Shown here: one piece after another, positions 9,501-17,066 of the stretch
How positions within the stretch are numbered: position 1 is the first letter of the stretch
Layout: each line of letters begins with the position of its first letter
NCBI GenBank assembly: GCA_019633425.1
Contig: WSUB01000360.1
Span: forward strand, 1 to 17,066
Source of the DNA: Tulasnella sp. 424
Lineage: Eukaryota; Basidiomycota; Agaricomycetes; Cantharellales; Tulasnellaceae
Length of the DNA: 17,066 nucleotides
Direction: 5' to 3'
Translations under genes and position numbers: made by a program
The notes under the pieces: generated by a model
Told to the model about the DNA's origin: nothing
What the model saw: only the letters and a program-made list of their open reading frames with translations
Databases searched by the model: none

Positions 9501-10367
9501 GATACCTTTCGCGCCCAGTCGAGGAATCACGAGGCCGAAAACGCTCTCAGCGACGCTCACAAGATCTACTCTCGCATCGGACACAGTCTCGGTATTGGGA
9601 ACGCATTACGCGGCCTCGCAAACGTACATAGCAACCAGAACAGATACGACGCTGCAGAGGCGTCCTACCGCCAAGCAGCTGCTTCTTATCATCTGGCTGA
9701 TACGGGTGACAGCAGAGCGAGAACGCTGCTAGCCCTTGGGAAAGACTATCACGCTCAGGGCCGCTACTCCGATGCAGAGGAGGCTGCCAATGAAGCCCTT
9801 GCTATATGGATCAGCGTCGTCAACGAAGAAGGTCACGTGGATGCTTCGCTACTTTTGGCGCAGATCTTCAGGTCTCAATCCCGGCACAGCGACGAAAAGG
9901 AGGCCCTCATTCAAGCTGAAGCTGCGTTTGCTCAAATTGGCCGCGATAAAGACCGCGCAGCTACCTTGCGTCGGATCGGCCACATCCACCTCGCGCAGAG
10001 CATGTACGACGAAGCAGAGGAGTGTTACCGTCTCGCTCAAGCGATATTCTCGAGCCTTGAAGATGTTCGAGGTGAAGCTACCGAGCTTTTCAGTCTTGGA
10101 GTCTTATATGGTTGCCAGGATCGACTGGACGAGGCGGAGGAGTGCTTCGCTGAAGCGCGCGTTGGATATGCTAGGGCCGTCGACGAGGAGGGTGAAGCAA
10201 ATGCCTTGGATCACCTGGTGGCAGTATATGGTCTGCAAGGCAAATTCGCCGATGCGAGGGTGGCTTGTATGGAAGCTCGGGAAATCTACACGCAAATGGG
10301 TCAGCCGATGAGCGAGGCGTGTGTAGAGAATTGGAACCTTCTCCAAGGTCTAGAACAACCTATGTGA
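6343..10367 (+). CDS. Protein kinase-TPR fusion protein, unit A
   Basis: Predicted cytosolic Ser/Thr-type (TKL-like) kinase fused to a TPR binding array. Exons read by eye: 6343-6390, 6446-6688, 6741-6923, 6983-7057, 7114-7419, 7484-7690, 7746-10367, about 1227 residues. Introns are 52-64 nt; the first has CTGAC before its TAAG acceptor. Kinase domain, residues about 40-350: glycine loop AKGGQAKIVVG (third glycine replaced by A; unit B has GGQGT), AIKK lysine K80, helix-C glutamate E102 (FAKELSIM), HGDLKSSN (D180, N185), DFG (D198), APE about 259-261, SDMWALG. About 60 residues separate DFG and APE, longer than usual. A ~55-residue linker leads to TPR units at about 410-1209 and an 18-residue tail. 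No signal peptide, membrane segment or NACHT/NB-ARC is seen. Start is less certain: ATG 6464 or 6500 would also work. The TPR ligand and kinase substrate are unknown. Confidence 0.85.
7911..10310 (+). repeat. Tandem array of 20 TPR units of 120 bp, unit A
   Basis: Twenty consecutive units of exactly 120 bp (40 codons) run with no indel. The consensus contains ANALxGLGxxYxxQSR, then EAEKAFTEAHEI, then SRIGxDxG. Forty-residue spacing is like the LGN/rapsyn type of TPR rather than the common 34. Units 2-13 share long identical DNA stretches, including synonymous sites (for example GCTTTCACGGAGGCGCATGA). Units 14-20 are far more divergent. Variation among central units is concentrated after ANAL, after GLG, around Y..QSR and at HEIx/IGxDxG. 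Confidence 0.92.
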
Positions 10368-10726
10368 TCGACTTTGGCAGGTCTATTCCAGTCGTGACTG
10401 CCGGTTGCTTTGTGATGAGGTCGGTATCCGGGGTATAATACACTCATCCTCTGCCTCTGGGACTAACGGCTATCGTTTCTTATAGGCGATTTCCCCAATA
10501 TTTCACGCCATTTCTCTGATAGTCTCGCTCTTCTACATCTTGTACACGCTGTTGCGAATATGTTCTCCGTTTGCCTGTTGCTATTTCCCCACTGTTCTTT
10601 GACCATCGTCACGTGCGCTCGTTGTTTTGGACTAAACGATGTTTCCTACCTTGGCGTCATTGTCGCGTGTTATATCCTAGCGTGTGGGTAGCGTTGTGCC
10701 ACAAATTGAGGACAAAGGTTTGGTAC
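10368..10726. other. Intergenic, 3' of kinase-TPR gene A
   Basis: No gene is recognised. The stretch holds the 3' untranslated region of the kinase-TPR gene and the junction between the two units. A GTATCC...TTATAG interval (10422-10486) could be a 3'-UTR intron, but this is weak. Confidence 0.4.
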
Positions 10727-11596
10727 GTAATTGTCAGTGGTAGGCACTACCTCCACAGCCGTTGAGCGAAAGTCATATCTTGGATTTGATTGCTTCAGAC
10801 CAACTGACTACGAGGAAGGGGTGTTGGAATGTAGTGTGGTGCGGTGATAAGGTTCCACGAGGCGGTGTGTGTCTAGTGCGGTTGCTTTATACCGTAGTGT
10901 TTCGGTCCGGTCAGTTTTTGCAATGTCCCTTTGTTCCCGTCCAATCGCCAATGTTTGGCACTCGTCGCCGGGCGCGGTATTCGGGGATCCCCATATCCAA
11001 GGAGAACCTCATCCACCAGGAGGAGTATCAGACAATAGGTGGCTCCAATCACGCTCGCTGTGTTGACGATTGTGAGTCTTCGCCCCTGTTGCTTCCTCGG
11101 CCTTGCTCGATAATACAAGTCGTTCGTCGCAGCTTCATGCCTTTAGCTTCCCGGCCTTAAATGGGGCAGCGTTCAAGAGCGCGACGGGAACAAGGTTTCA
11201 CTGAGTCCCCATGTCACCCTACATACGCCGATGCGTTGCAGCTGAATTTTCCCGCCCTTGCGCCTTAAGCGATACACTCTTCGCTAAATCGGGCTGTCAG
11301 TTCCACTTTTCCGCATCACTAGGGCTCGGATTGATGCGTACTCATTCGCTGCTCCATCACTCGCTTTCTTAGGTCGGTCTTGAATGCCAAAGGAAAAAGC
11401 GAATCTCGACATAGATAAGTGAGACCCAATGCCGGCAGAGGTAACTACTTCGCATGATCTAACACGCTACATATGTAGACTCGTCCATCTCCACCGAAGT
11501 AAAATATCACTCTCCTTTTTTTTTAAACTTTGGATTTATATCCTAATACATTCCATTGTCCATTGTCGACTACATTCGCTCAGGTATGTCTACTAA
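10727..11596. other. Shared intergenic sequence, unit B
   Basis: This is the counterpart of 1458-2347. No gene is recognised on either strand. A minus-strand frame (11118-10873) has a hydrophobic run but is cut by a stop at the matching position in unit A, so it is not called. Confidence 0.5.
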
Positions 11597-11842
11597 ATGG
11601 CATCTTGTCTTTCTGAGTCGGGAATCTGGCGTGGTCGCGCTGCTAGCGATGGTGGTCTTTGGCGCGAAATAGGTCCCGCACCCAGGAAGATGCAGATTGG
11701 GACCGAGTTGGTAGCTTCGGTGAAGGACTTCTTTTCCGACCGAAGAGTCCGGACCGAAAGTGAGACCATCAGGGTCGCTGAACGCGAATTGGAACCGTTT
11801 CCGGAGCAATATCGCTGCGAGGTTTGGGCGTCCGAATTCTGA
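11597..11842 (+). CDS. Hypothetical 81-residue ORF, unit B
   Basis: The frame begins MASCLSESGIWRGRAA, contains IGTELVASVKDFFSDRR and ends EVWASEF. I recognise no family. It has no signal peptide or membrane segment and is hydrophilic and charged. The unit A counterpart at 2348-2591 is frameshifted by an extra base in a T run and by another 1-nt difference near the end, so either A is broken or neither copy is a gene. It may be an exon fragment of something older. Confidence 0.25.
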   Translation: MASCLSESGIWRGRAASDGGLWREIGPAPRKMQIGTELVASVKDFFSDRRVRTESETIRVAERELEPFPEQYRCEVWASEF

Positions 11843-12225
11843 TATGAGGCCGACGAAAAGCGCACAGCGCGGATAACGGGGTAAGGCATGCTAGGGTCCA
11901 AACCGATGTGTGATAGTACGTAAGCCCAAGAGATAGCGAACCCGAAGGACCTCAGACGCGCAGCTGGCCTCAATCCCCTGGTCGATTGCCATAACGTCTA
12001 CAGAATACGCTGTGGAGTGATGTGGGACCTCGGTTGATAAGGTTGGCCCTCAGAAGCCTAGATGTCGGGCCGGCGGTGAGTGAGCAGGAGCCACTCATGA
12101 GCCTTCCGAGACTAGGTCAATCGCGCCCTTGAGAGTGTAGGATGTTGCGTGAGTGTGTTGGGTAAATAGGATGGGTTCAAATTCAACTCACTCCAAACAA
12201 GACTTCTGAGACGGAGTGATCTCGC
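11843..12225. other. Intergenic sequence downstream of MPDU1 relic B
   Basis: This is the counterpart of 2592-2976. No gene is visible; it lies 3' of the minus-strand MPDU1 relic. Confidence 0.45.
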
Positions 12226-13332
12226 TCAATCGACCTTCCTAGCCCACCTCCTTCCACCACCAGGCGCAGGCGACCCGCGCGCCGGAGAGTACGCTGGTGG
12301 GATCTTCCTTCCGGGCTCTGGAGACCCAAGGTTGGCGGTGTACAGCGGGCGAACGGCTTTGGGAGCATGAGGCTCAACTCCATTGGCAGAGACGACCTTG
12401 ACTTCTTCCGTAGGAAGACGGTAGTCTCCTTTTCCCTTTGCGGTGTTACCCCAATAAGCCCTGAATTGCGCGCTGATGACTACGTTCAGGACGGAAGACA
12501 GGATGACGCCCCATAAGACGAGGGGATCCTGGACTTCGGTGATGGTGGTGAACACTCGGGCGAGGCAGCCAACAACGTTGGCGATGACGACAAGGCAGAG
12601 AGCGTTCCCGTGGACTTGTTCTTCTCGTTGGCGACGATTTGAGGTACTTTGGCGATAGCCGAGATGGGGATGGTAAGTCCTTGTAGGAGAGTCAAGGTGG
12701 AGAGAGGTGCGAGGTAGAGGATGAGCAACGAAATGAGCATGGAGACTCCGACGCCCAGCACCTTGGGACGGTTCGAGTCGCGAGCGGTTAGGGTAGGCTG
12801 GTAGTGCAAGATTTGAAGGGTGATGGTGGCGTTTTGCAATGTGAGGAAGGCGTTCTCGCCATAAGCGGAGAAAGCGTAGGCGGTCCGGACGTTGTACACG
12901 GTCGAAATTGCACAGCTGATGAGCTCCATTGTAAATGCGGACACGAAGAGACCTCATGCCGAACGGGCCCTTTGGACTGTGAGAGAGAGAGGGAGGCGGG
13001 AGTGACGTCGTGCGTTAGTCAATTTCAGAATCCCCAAGAAGGTCCACCAAAAGGCAAAGTGCAACGCAACTGATGAGGATTTGAGGAATCTTGACGATAG
13101 ACCCTCCTACAGCGATCCCAAGACCGAGAGCTTTCGAGATTGCATATTTGATACAGTCGTTGTCGGTGTAACCCGCAGTGAAGTGAAGCATTTCTAGCGC
13201 GATGGAACGGGTTGGTTAGCATTTCCGCCGCTGCCACCTCGTTAGATATCGTGCGGTTAGACTGACTTTCCCAATAATGGCCGTAGCCGGGGCTTCGATA
13301 AATGAGCTCGAGGGATATTTTATTGAGCTCAT
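12226..13332 (-). pseudogene. MPDU1-type PQ-loop protein relic, unit B
   Basis: Same family as the unit A relic. Exon 1 (13332-13267) is intact: ATG, MSSIKYPSSSFIEAPATA, IIGK, donor GTCAGT. Exon 2 (13193-13071) holds KCFTSL, then a 10-nt deletion relative to unit A shifts the frame before ISKALGLGIAVGG and VKIPQIL. Exon 3 (12976-12226) has TGA at 12956-12954 where unit A reads the R of RSARGLF. It then carries MELISCAIST, LLQGLTIPISAIAKVPQIV (the second PQ-loop), NKSTGTLSA, the 1-nt frameshift shared with unit A (about 12595), then LARVF and EVQDPLVLWG and a Pro/Gly-rich tail. The TGA fits a C-to-T change at a CpG (CGA to TGA). Residues decisive for the family are LGLGI, KIPQI, KVPQI, GTLSA and LARVFT. 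Confidence 0.82.
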
Positions 13333-14218
13333 CGCTGAGGGTTGATTTCGTTGAACAGGCGGCGTGGTGGTGACGTATTGGGGGCAAAGGAGGAAAGACG
13401 TGGTCCAGTCGATGTTGGAATTTCGCTCAGTTGAAACGCGTCCAAGTTGCCGCATCCCCGCGTTTACGGAGAACTCAACAAAAAGCCACAGATCGTAACC
13501 CTACAAAGAATCTGCCATCTTAATCTAGCTCCCTTGCGTCTCCTTCCGGATTCCGCGAACCCGCGTCCACTTCCCCCGTCTATGCTTGCGCCGCGAGAGG
13601 AACCTGAACAAAGCAGAGCACGCACAGCCAAACGCAGAATGTTCGTTTTCCACAAGGGGAGGTCGGCAATGTCCGGAATCCGAACGCGCGGAGGATGTGT
13701 GGGCAATGACTGCCCGTGTCCAGGACATGTTTGAACTCGGAAAGTGTACGTAGTTCTGTCATCAGAAATCAGGTCGACTAGGACATTTTAGCAGGGAATG
13801 ATCGCATCGTTTTTCGGCTTTGGAAGCATCCCGAACAATGCGAACATGGTCTACGGTCTCTCACACATTGCCCCCGTATTCCGGACCGGAACATTACCGC
13901 TCCCCCCTCGTGTTCCGTGACCACTTGCACAAGTCGTCACCCCCGAGTAGAACGCTTTTGCTGGAATTCTGCATAGAAAAAACGTGTTAGAAGTCCGTCG
14001 ATGGCGAGCGGTATTGGCGAAAAGTACTCATACCCACAGCCCAGTGGAGACGTGAGGGCTGTAGGTACGATGCGTTCTTGACTTTTAAAAGGGGGAACCA
14101 ACCGCTGACTTTTGGTCTAATCCTCCAAGACTCCTTCCCTCTCGTCTCTGTTCATCACAAAGTCTTGCCCCATAACCGTCTATAACCCTTCCTCCGTGAC
14201 CGTATTTCAACCGTATAG
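13333..14218. other. Intergenic / upstream region, unit B
   Basis: Homology with unit A holds to about 13424, is replaced by ~150 unrelated bases, resumes at about 13580, is interrupted by the 13644-13912 insertion, and then continues to the coding region. No gene is recognised. The portion from about 13960 is the likely promoter region, with the TATA-like motif near 14083. Confidence 0.5.
13644..13912. other. Unit B-specific insertion of about 270 bp
   Basis: Unit A passes directly from the TTCGTTTCC context (about 5517-5525) to CACTCGCACAAG, whereas unit B has about 270 extra bases between the matching words. Near its ends lies a perfect 9-base inverted repeat, GTCCGGAAT at 13671-13679 and ATTCCGGAC at 13878-13886. 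This could be a small mobile insertion, or sequence deleted from unit A. No coding content is seen. Confidence 0.4.
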
Positions 14219-14298
14219 GACTTAGCTCGACATGGCTGACAGCCTGCCACGCCAGCCCACGGGACCTCAAAGCCAACCCAAGGCTGTAAGTCCTCCCC
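14219..14298 (+). repeat. First-exon module, copy 1 of 2 in unit B
   Basis: Counterpart of 5940-6019, with ATG at 14232, a MADSLPRQPTGP exon and a GTAAGTCCTCC donor at 14286. Confidence 0.8.
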
Positions 14299-14788
14299 TT
14301 GCGCACAGGCGGAAGTAAACAATCAACTCCTATTTCCATACCTCCGTTACCAGCTTGAGAATGATTGGGTAATTGAAACGGCGGTTATTCAACATCCCCA
14401 GGAAAAGAAGCGTAGTAAGAAACGTGCAATCCAGAGTCTCGAACCGGATGGCGAGAACGGCTCTTCAAGCGAAGAGCGACCAACTAAGAAGGCAAAGGGT
14501 GTCGCCCCATCGATTGCAGCAACCAATGCTGAGAGTAGGACGAGCAACAATGAGGTCAGGAGTGCTGAAGTTTTCGTTTTCCCAAGCCCTGTTGACGCTG
14601 TCTCCCACGACTTAGCTCGACATGGCGGACAGCCTGCCCCACCAGCCCACGGGACCTCAAAGCCAATGCAAGGCTGTAAGTCCTCCCCATACGCGAAGGC
14701 AACAATACGCCCTGACGTGGAACCTCTAAGCGGGAGATTCTCAACAAAATGTCCCAGCACCGAATCCACCCCAGTACAATCAAAATGA
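14232..14788 (+). CDS. Small basic protein with NLS-like clusters, unit B
   Basis: Unit B copy of the unrecognised small protein, two exons (14232-14285 and 14354-14788), about 162 residues. The start exon is MADSLPRQPTGPQ..., the second begins LENDWVIETAV. The basic clusters EKKRSKKR and RPTKKAK are kept, as is the serine-acid run. The frame stays open over its full length despite many substitutions against unit A; the only length difference is 6 bases (in frame) in the second start-exon module. The stop TGA again overlaps the in-frame kinase ATG. As in unit A it may be a separate gene, an upstream ORF, or an alternative 5' exon of the kinase transcript. Confidence 0.45.
14609..14690 (+). 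repeat. First-exon module, copy 2 of 2 in unit B
   Basis: Counterpart of 6330-6402, but with the full GGACCTCAAAGCCAA stretch and a GTAAGT donor. It encodes the in-frame start exon of kinase-TPR gene B from ATG 14622. Confidence 0.8.
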
Positions 14789-17066
14789 CGGACTCCAAAC
14801 CATTTGCAAAGGGCGGCCAAGGCACGATCGTCGTTGGGACTCGAATTCTCCCTGAAGAAGTTGCGACGTGGATCCCTGAACAGCTCCTCAAAACGTTCCT
14901 TGAAACGAAATTGGCGATAAAGCAGTTCAGATGGAATCGTAAGGATGCCGAAGCATCGGCCAAGTTCTTTAATGTATGGTTGTCTTAGTCCGTTTCCTTC
15001 ACTGTTCTAATTGTCCTCCACGCTAGTCCTTCGCCAAGGAGCTCAGTATAATGGCGAACCTGTCTCACCCCAACATTATCGAATTCATTGGTTTTGTCGA
15101 GGACATGGAGAAGGGCGACGCTTGGATTGTTTTACCTTTGGAAACGAACGGAAACGTTCGAGAGTTTCTGGCCTCAGGCGAGTGGGACATTCCCGAACGT
15201 ATATCCTTGGTGAGCATGTCTCGTGCGTGTCATTAGTGTTGAGTGATATGAACCAGTCATCCACTTAGATTCGAGATGTAGCCGATGGGGTGGAGTACTT
15301 GCACACGCGACAACCTCCCATCTGCCACGGCGACCTCAAGTCGGTGAGTCGGTCGAGCAGTCGTTGAAGATGCTGTGCACTCATTGACCGGTGTTTCAGT
15401 TGAACATCCTAGTCGATTCCTCGTACCACGCAGTGATCACGGATTTTGGATCAGCCCGGACTAAAGGAAGCGTCGACGCAACGACAGAGGACCGTGGCCC
15501 GGAGCCACCTCGCCAAACGAACATCGACGACCAAATCCGAGAATTGATATCTCCAAAAGTCAAATTCGACGAATCCACATTGGAGCTCACTTTAACGGAA
15601 GCTGGGTATTCCTTGCGGTGGACAGCCCCTGAGGTGCTACGCGATGGGCCCGGGGCGCAGGATTCACGCAGCGATATGTGGGCACTCGGCTGGATATGTT
15701 GGGAGGTAAGTACGCTATGGCTGGCTTGGAGGGTCTTCACCGCCTTTTGCTCACGTAGACCACTGTACTTTAGATCTTCACCGGTAAAATCCCGTTCGAA
15801 GAACTCAGAGTCGAGAGCGTGGTTATATCGACAGTTGTAAAAGGAGAATTGCCATCGATTCGGGGAGAAGCCGACCTGTCCCATGTTATAGAGCTGTGCA
15901 GCTTAATAACGGATTGTTGGATGTCGAATCCAGTGAAGAGGATAGATGCGTCCACGTTTCAGCGGAAGACTGGCTTCATGGTGAGTACCTTGTTGGAGTC
16001 GAAGTACATCACCGATTGTTAAACGAGCCGCGTATCAGCCATCCTCGACTCCTTCGGCCGATAGGTCCGGCGGTGCGAAGCTACGATCCGCAGCGCTGTT
16101 AGTTGAATTAGGAACGATGTATCGGTGTCAGGATAATATCGCGGTCGCTCAGTCACACTACCAATCGGCCATTGAGGTTGCGTCTCAAACGAAGGACGAC
16201 AGGGCGAAAGCGAAGGCGTTGAACGGCCTGGGGACTACCTATCGCGCGGAGTCGAGGAATCGAGAGGCGATAGAGGCGTTCAGAGAAGCGCATGAGATCC
16301 AATCTCGCATCGGGGACGACGCGGGTGCGGCGACCGCTCTGCACGGCCTGGGGGATACCTATGGCGCTCAGTCGAGGCATGGAGAGGCGGAGAAGGCTTT
16401 CACGGAGGCGCATGAGATTTTCTCTCGCATCGGGCACGTTCTGGGTGCGGCGAACGCGTTGCACGGTCTGGGAGGGATCTACCGTGCACAGTCGAGGAAT
16501 CAAGAGGCGGAGAAGGCTTTCACGGAGGCGTATGAGATTCACTCTCGCATTGGGCACGACCTGGGTGCGGCGAACGCGTTGCACGGTCTGGGGAATACCT
16601 ATCGCCTTCAGTCGAGGAATCGAGAGGCGGAGAAGGCTTTCACGGAGGTGCATGAGATTTTCTCTCGCATCGGGCACGTTCTGGGTGCGGCGAACGCGTT
16701 GGACGGTCTGGGAGGGATCTACTGGGCACAGTCGAGGAATCAAGAGGCGGAGAAGGCTTTCACGGAGGCGCATGAGATTCACTCTCGCATCGGGCACGAC
16801 CTGGGTGCGGCGAACGCGTTGCACGGTCTGGGGGAGATCTACCGTGCACAGTCGAGGTCTCGAGAGGCGGAGAAGGCTTTCACGGAGGCGCATGAGATCC
16901 ACTCTCGCATCGGAAACGACGTGGGTGCGGCGAACGCGATGAACGGCCTGGGGTATACCTATCGCGCTCAGTCAAGGTAGCGAGAGGCGGAGAAGGCTTT
17001 CACGGAGGCGCATGAGATCCACTCTCGCATCGGGAGCGACCTGGGTGCGGCGAACGCGTTGCTCGG
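14622..17066 (+). pseudogene. Kinase-TPR fusion gene, unit B, nonsense codon, runs off window
   Basis: Paralogue of the unit A gene with the same exon plan: 14622-14675, 14731-14973, 15027-15209, 15269-15343, 15400-15705, 15774-15980 and 16039 onward. Kinase motifs are complete: AKGGQGTIVVG (a better glycine loop than unit A), AIKQF lysine, FAKEL glutamate, HGDLK..N, DFGSAR, WTAPEVL, SDMWALG. The residue after HGDLKS is L where A has S. TPR units of 40 residues start at 16204. In the seventh unit the usual SRHRE or SRNRE codons read TCA AGG TAG CGA, so a TAG at 16978-16980 ends the protein after about 669 residues. The reading frame then continues with perfect TPR sequence to the window end, so the stop is recent. 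It may be a pseudogene, or a shorter product with an intact kinase and about 6.5 TPR units. Confidence 0.8.
16204..17066 (+). repeat. TPR array, unit B (7 full units, truncated by window)
   Basis: Seven complete 120-bp units and the start of an eighth. Units 2-3 (16324-16563) and 4-5 (16564-16803) are almost identical as pairs: units 2 and 4 share FSRIGHVLG, and units 3 and 5 share GGIYxAQSRNQEA and HSRIGHDLG. This is a 240-bp higher-order repeat, which points to recent unequal exchange within the array. Confidence 0.9.

Larger units (their letters stand above)
1458..10367. repeat. Segmental duplication, unit A
   Basis: This segment is repeated in direct orientation from 10727. Aligned positions lie about 9269 bases apart at the left end, about 9239 near 4151, and 8285 at the kinase gene. 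The offset changes because unit A has about 1.1 kb of extra spacer and unit B has a smaller insertion of its own. Identity is high: in one kinase exon (6741-6923 against 15027-15209) I count 9 differences in 183 bases. The listed end is the stop of the kinase-TPR gene; how far homology goes beyond cannot be tested because unit B leaves the window first. Confidence 0.9.
10727..17066. repeat. Segmental duplication, unit B (partial)
   Basis: This is the second direct copy of the segment that starts at 1458, beginning with GTAATTGTCAG in both. Gene order and orientation match unit A, and the copy leaves the window inside its TPR array. Unit B lacks the ~1.1 kb private spacer and the inverted-repeat element of unit A. 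It has its own ~270-base insertion at about 13644-13912. Confidence 0.9.

Noticed and set aside
8106..9584. Long minus-strand frames opposite TPR array A
   Set aside because: They are antisense shadows: one 120-bp unit without stops in that frame repeats, so the complementary frame stays open. The sense strand has the TPR signature and splice context.
7911..10310. CRISPR or satellite interpretation of the regular 120-bp repeat
   Set aside because: The period is a multiple of three, the frame is open throughout, and the translation is a clear TPR consensus.
10873..11118. Minus-strand ORF with a hydrophobic run resembling a membrane segment
   Set aside because: The unit A counterpart has a stop (TGG to TGA) and a length change in the same stretch, and no family is recognised.
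16153..16902. 249-codon minus-strand frame opposite TPR array B
   Set aside because: Same antisense shadow effect; Arg/Leu-rich low-complexity composition and no family motif.
16292..16942. 216-codon plus-strand frame, Arg-rich, in TPR array B
   Set aside because: It is an out-of-frame reading of the TPR repeat and has no independent support.

Overview
This looks like an accessory region of a filamentous basidiomycete genome, probably an agaricomycete. The evidence is introns of about 52-68 nt with GT..AG ends and CTGAC/CTAAC-type branch sites, a chromodomain Ty3-type retrotransposon fragment of the fungal kind, and a protein kinase with the HGDLK..N catalytic loop and DFGSAR motif that I associate with TKL-like kinases of mushroom-forming fungi. 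Species cannot be read from the sequence.

Layout. Bases 1-422 are unassigned. Bases 423-1457 are the 3' end of a Ty3-type element: integrase C-terminus, chromodomain, polypurine tract and a putative 3' LTR. From 1458 to the end the window holds two direct copies of one segment. Unit A runs 1458-10367 and unit B from 10727 past the window end. Each unit carries, in order: about 1.5 kb without a recognisable gene; a minus-strand relic of an MPDU1-type PQ-loop gene (Lec35, dolichol-phosphate-mannose utilisation); a spacer that differs between units; a short open gene-like segment with basic clusters; and a plus-strand, multi-exon gene joining a complete protein kinase domain to a long array of 40-residue TPR units.

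The main object is the kinase-TPR gene. In unit A it can be spliced by inspection into about 1227 codons: a kinase with all key catalytic residues, a short linker, then 20 uninterrupted 120-bp TPR units. The central units are nearly identical at DNA level except at a few codons. That pattern of homogenised units with a few variable positions resembles the repeat arrays of fungal STAND/NLR-like allorecognition proteins, but here a kinase, with no NACHT or NB-ARC domain in between, stands where the signalling module would be. A role as a recognition receptor is inference. Unit B keeps every exon of the kinase in frame but has a nonsense codon in its seventh TPR unit.

Both MPDU1 copies are disabled. 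They share one 1-nt frameshift and each has private lesions, so the segment was probably duplicated after the gene was already broken. Unit A also carries a private ~470-bp terminal-inverted-repeat element, and unit B a private ~270-bp insertion. The segment therefore looks like a turning-over cluster in which kinase-TPR genes are duplicated, diversified and lost beside transposable elements.
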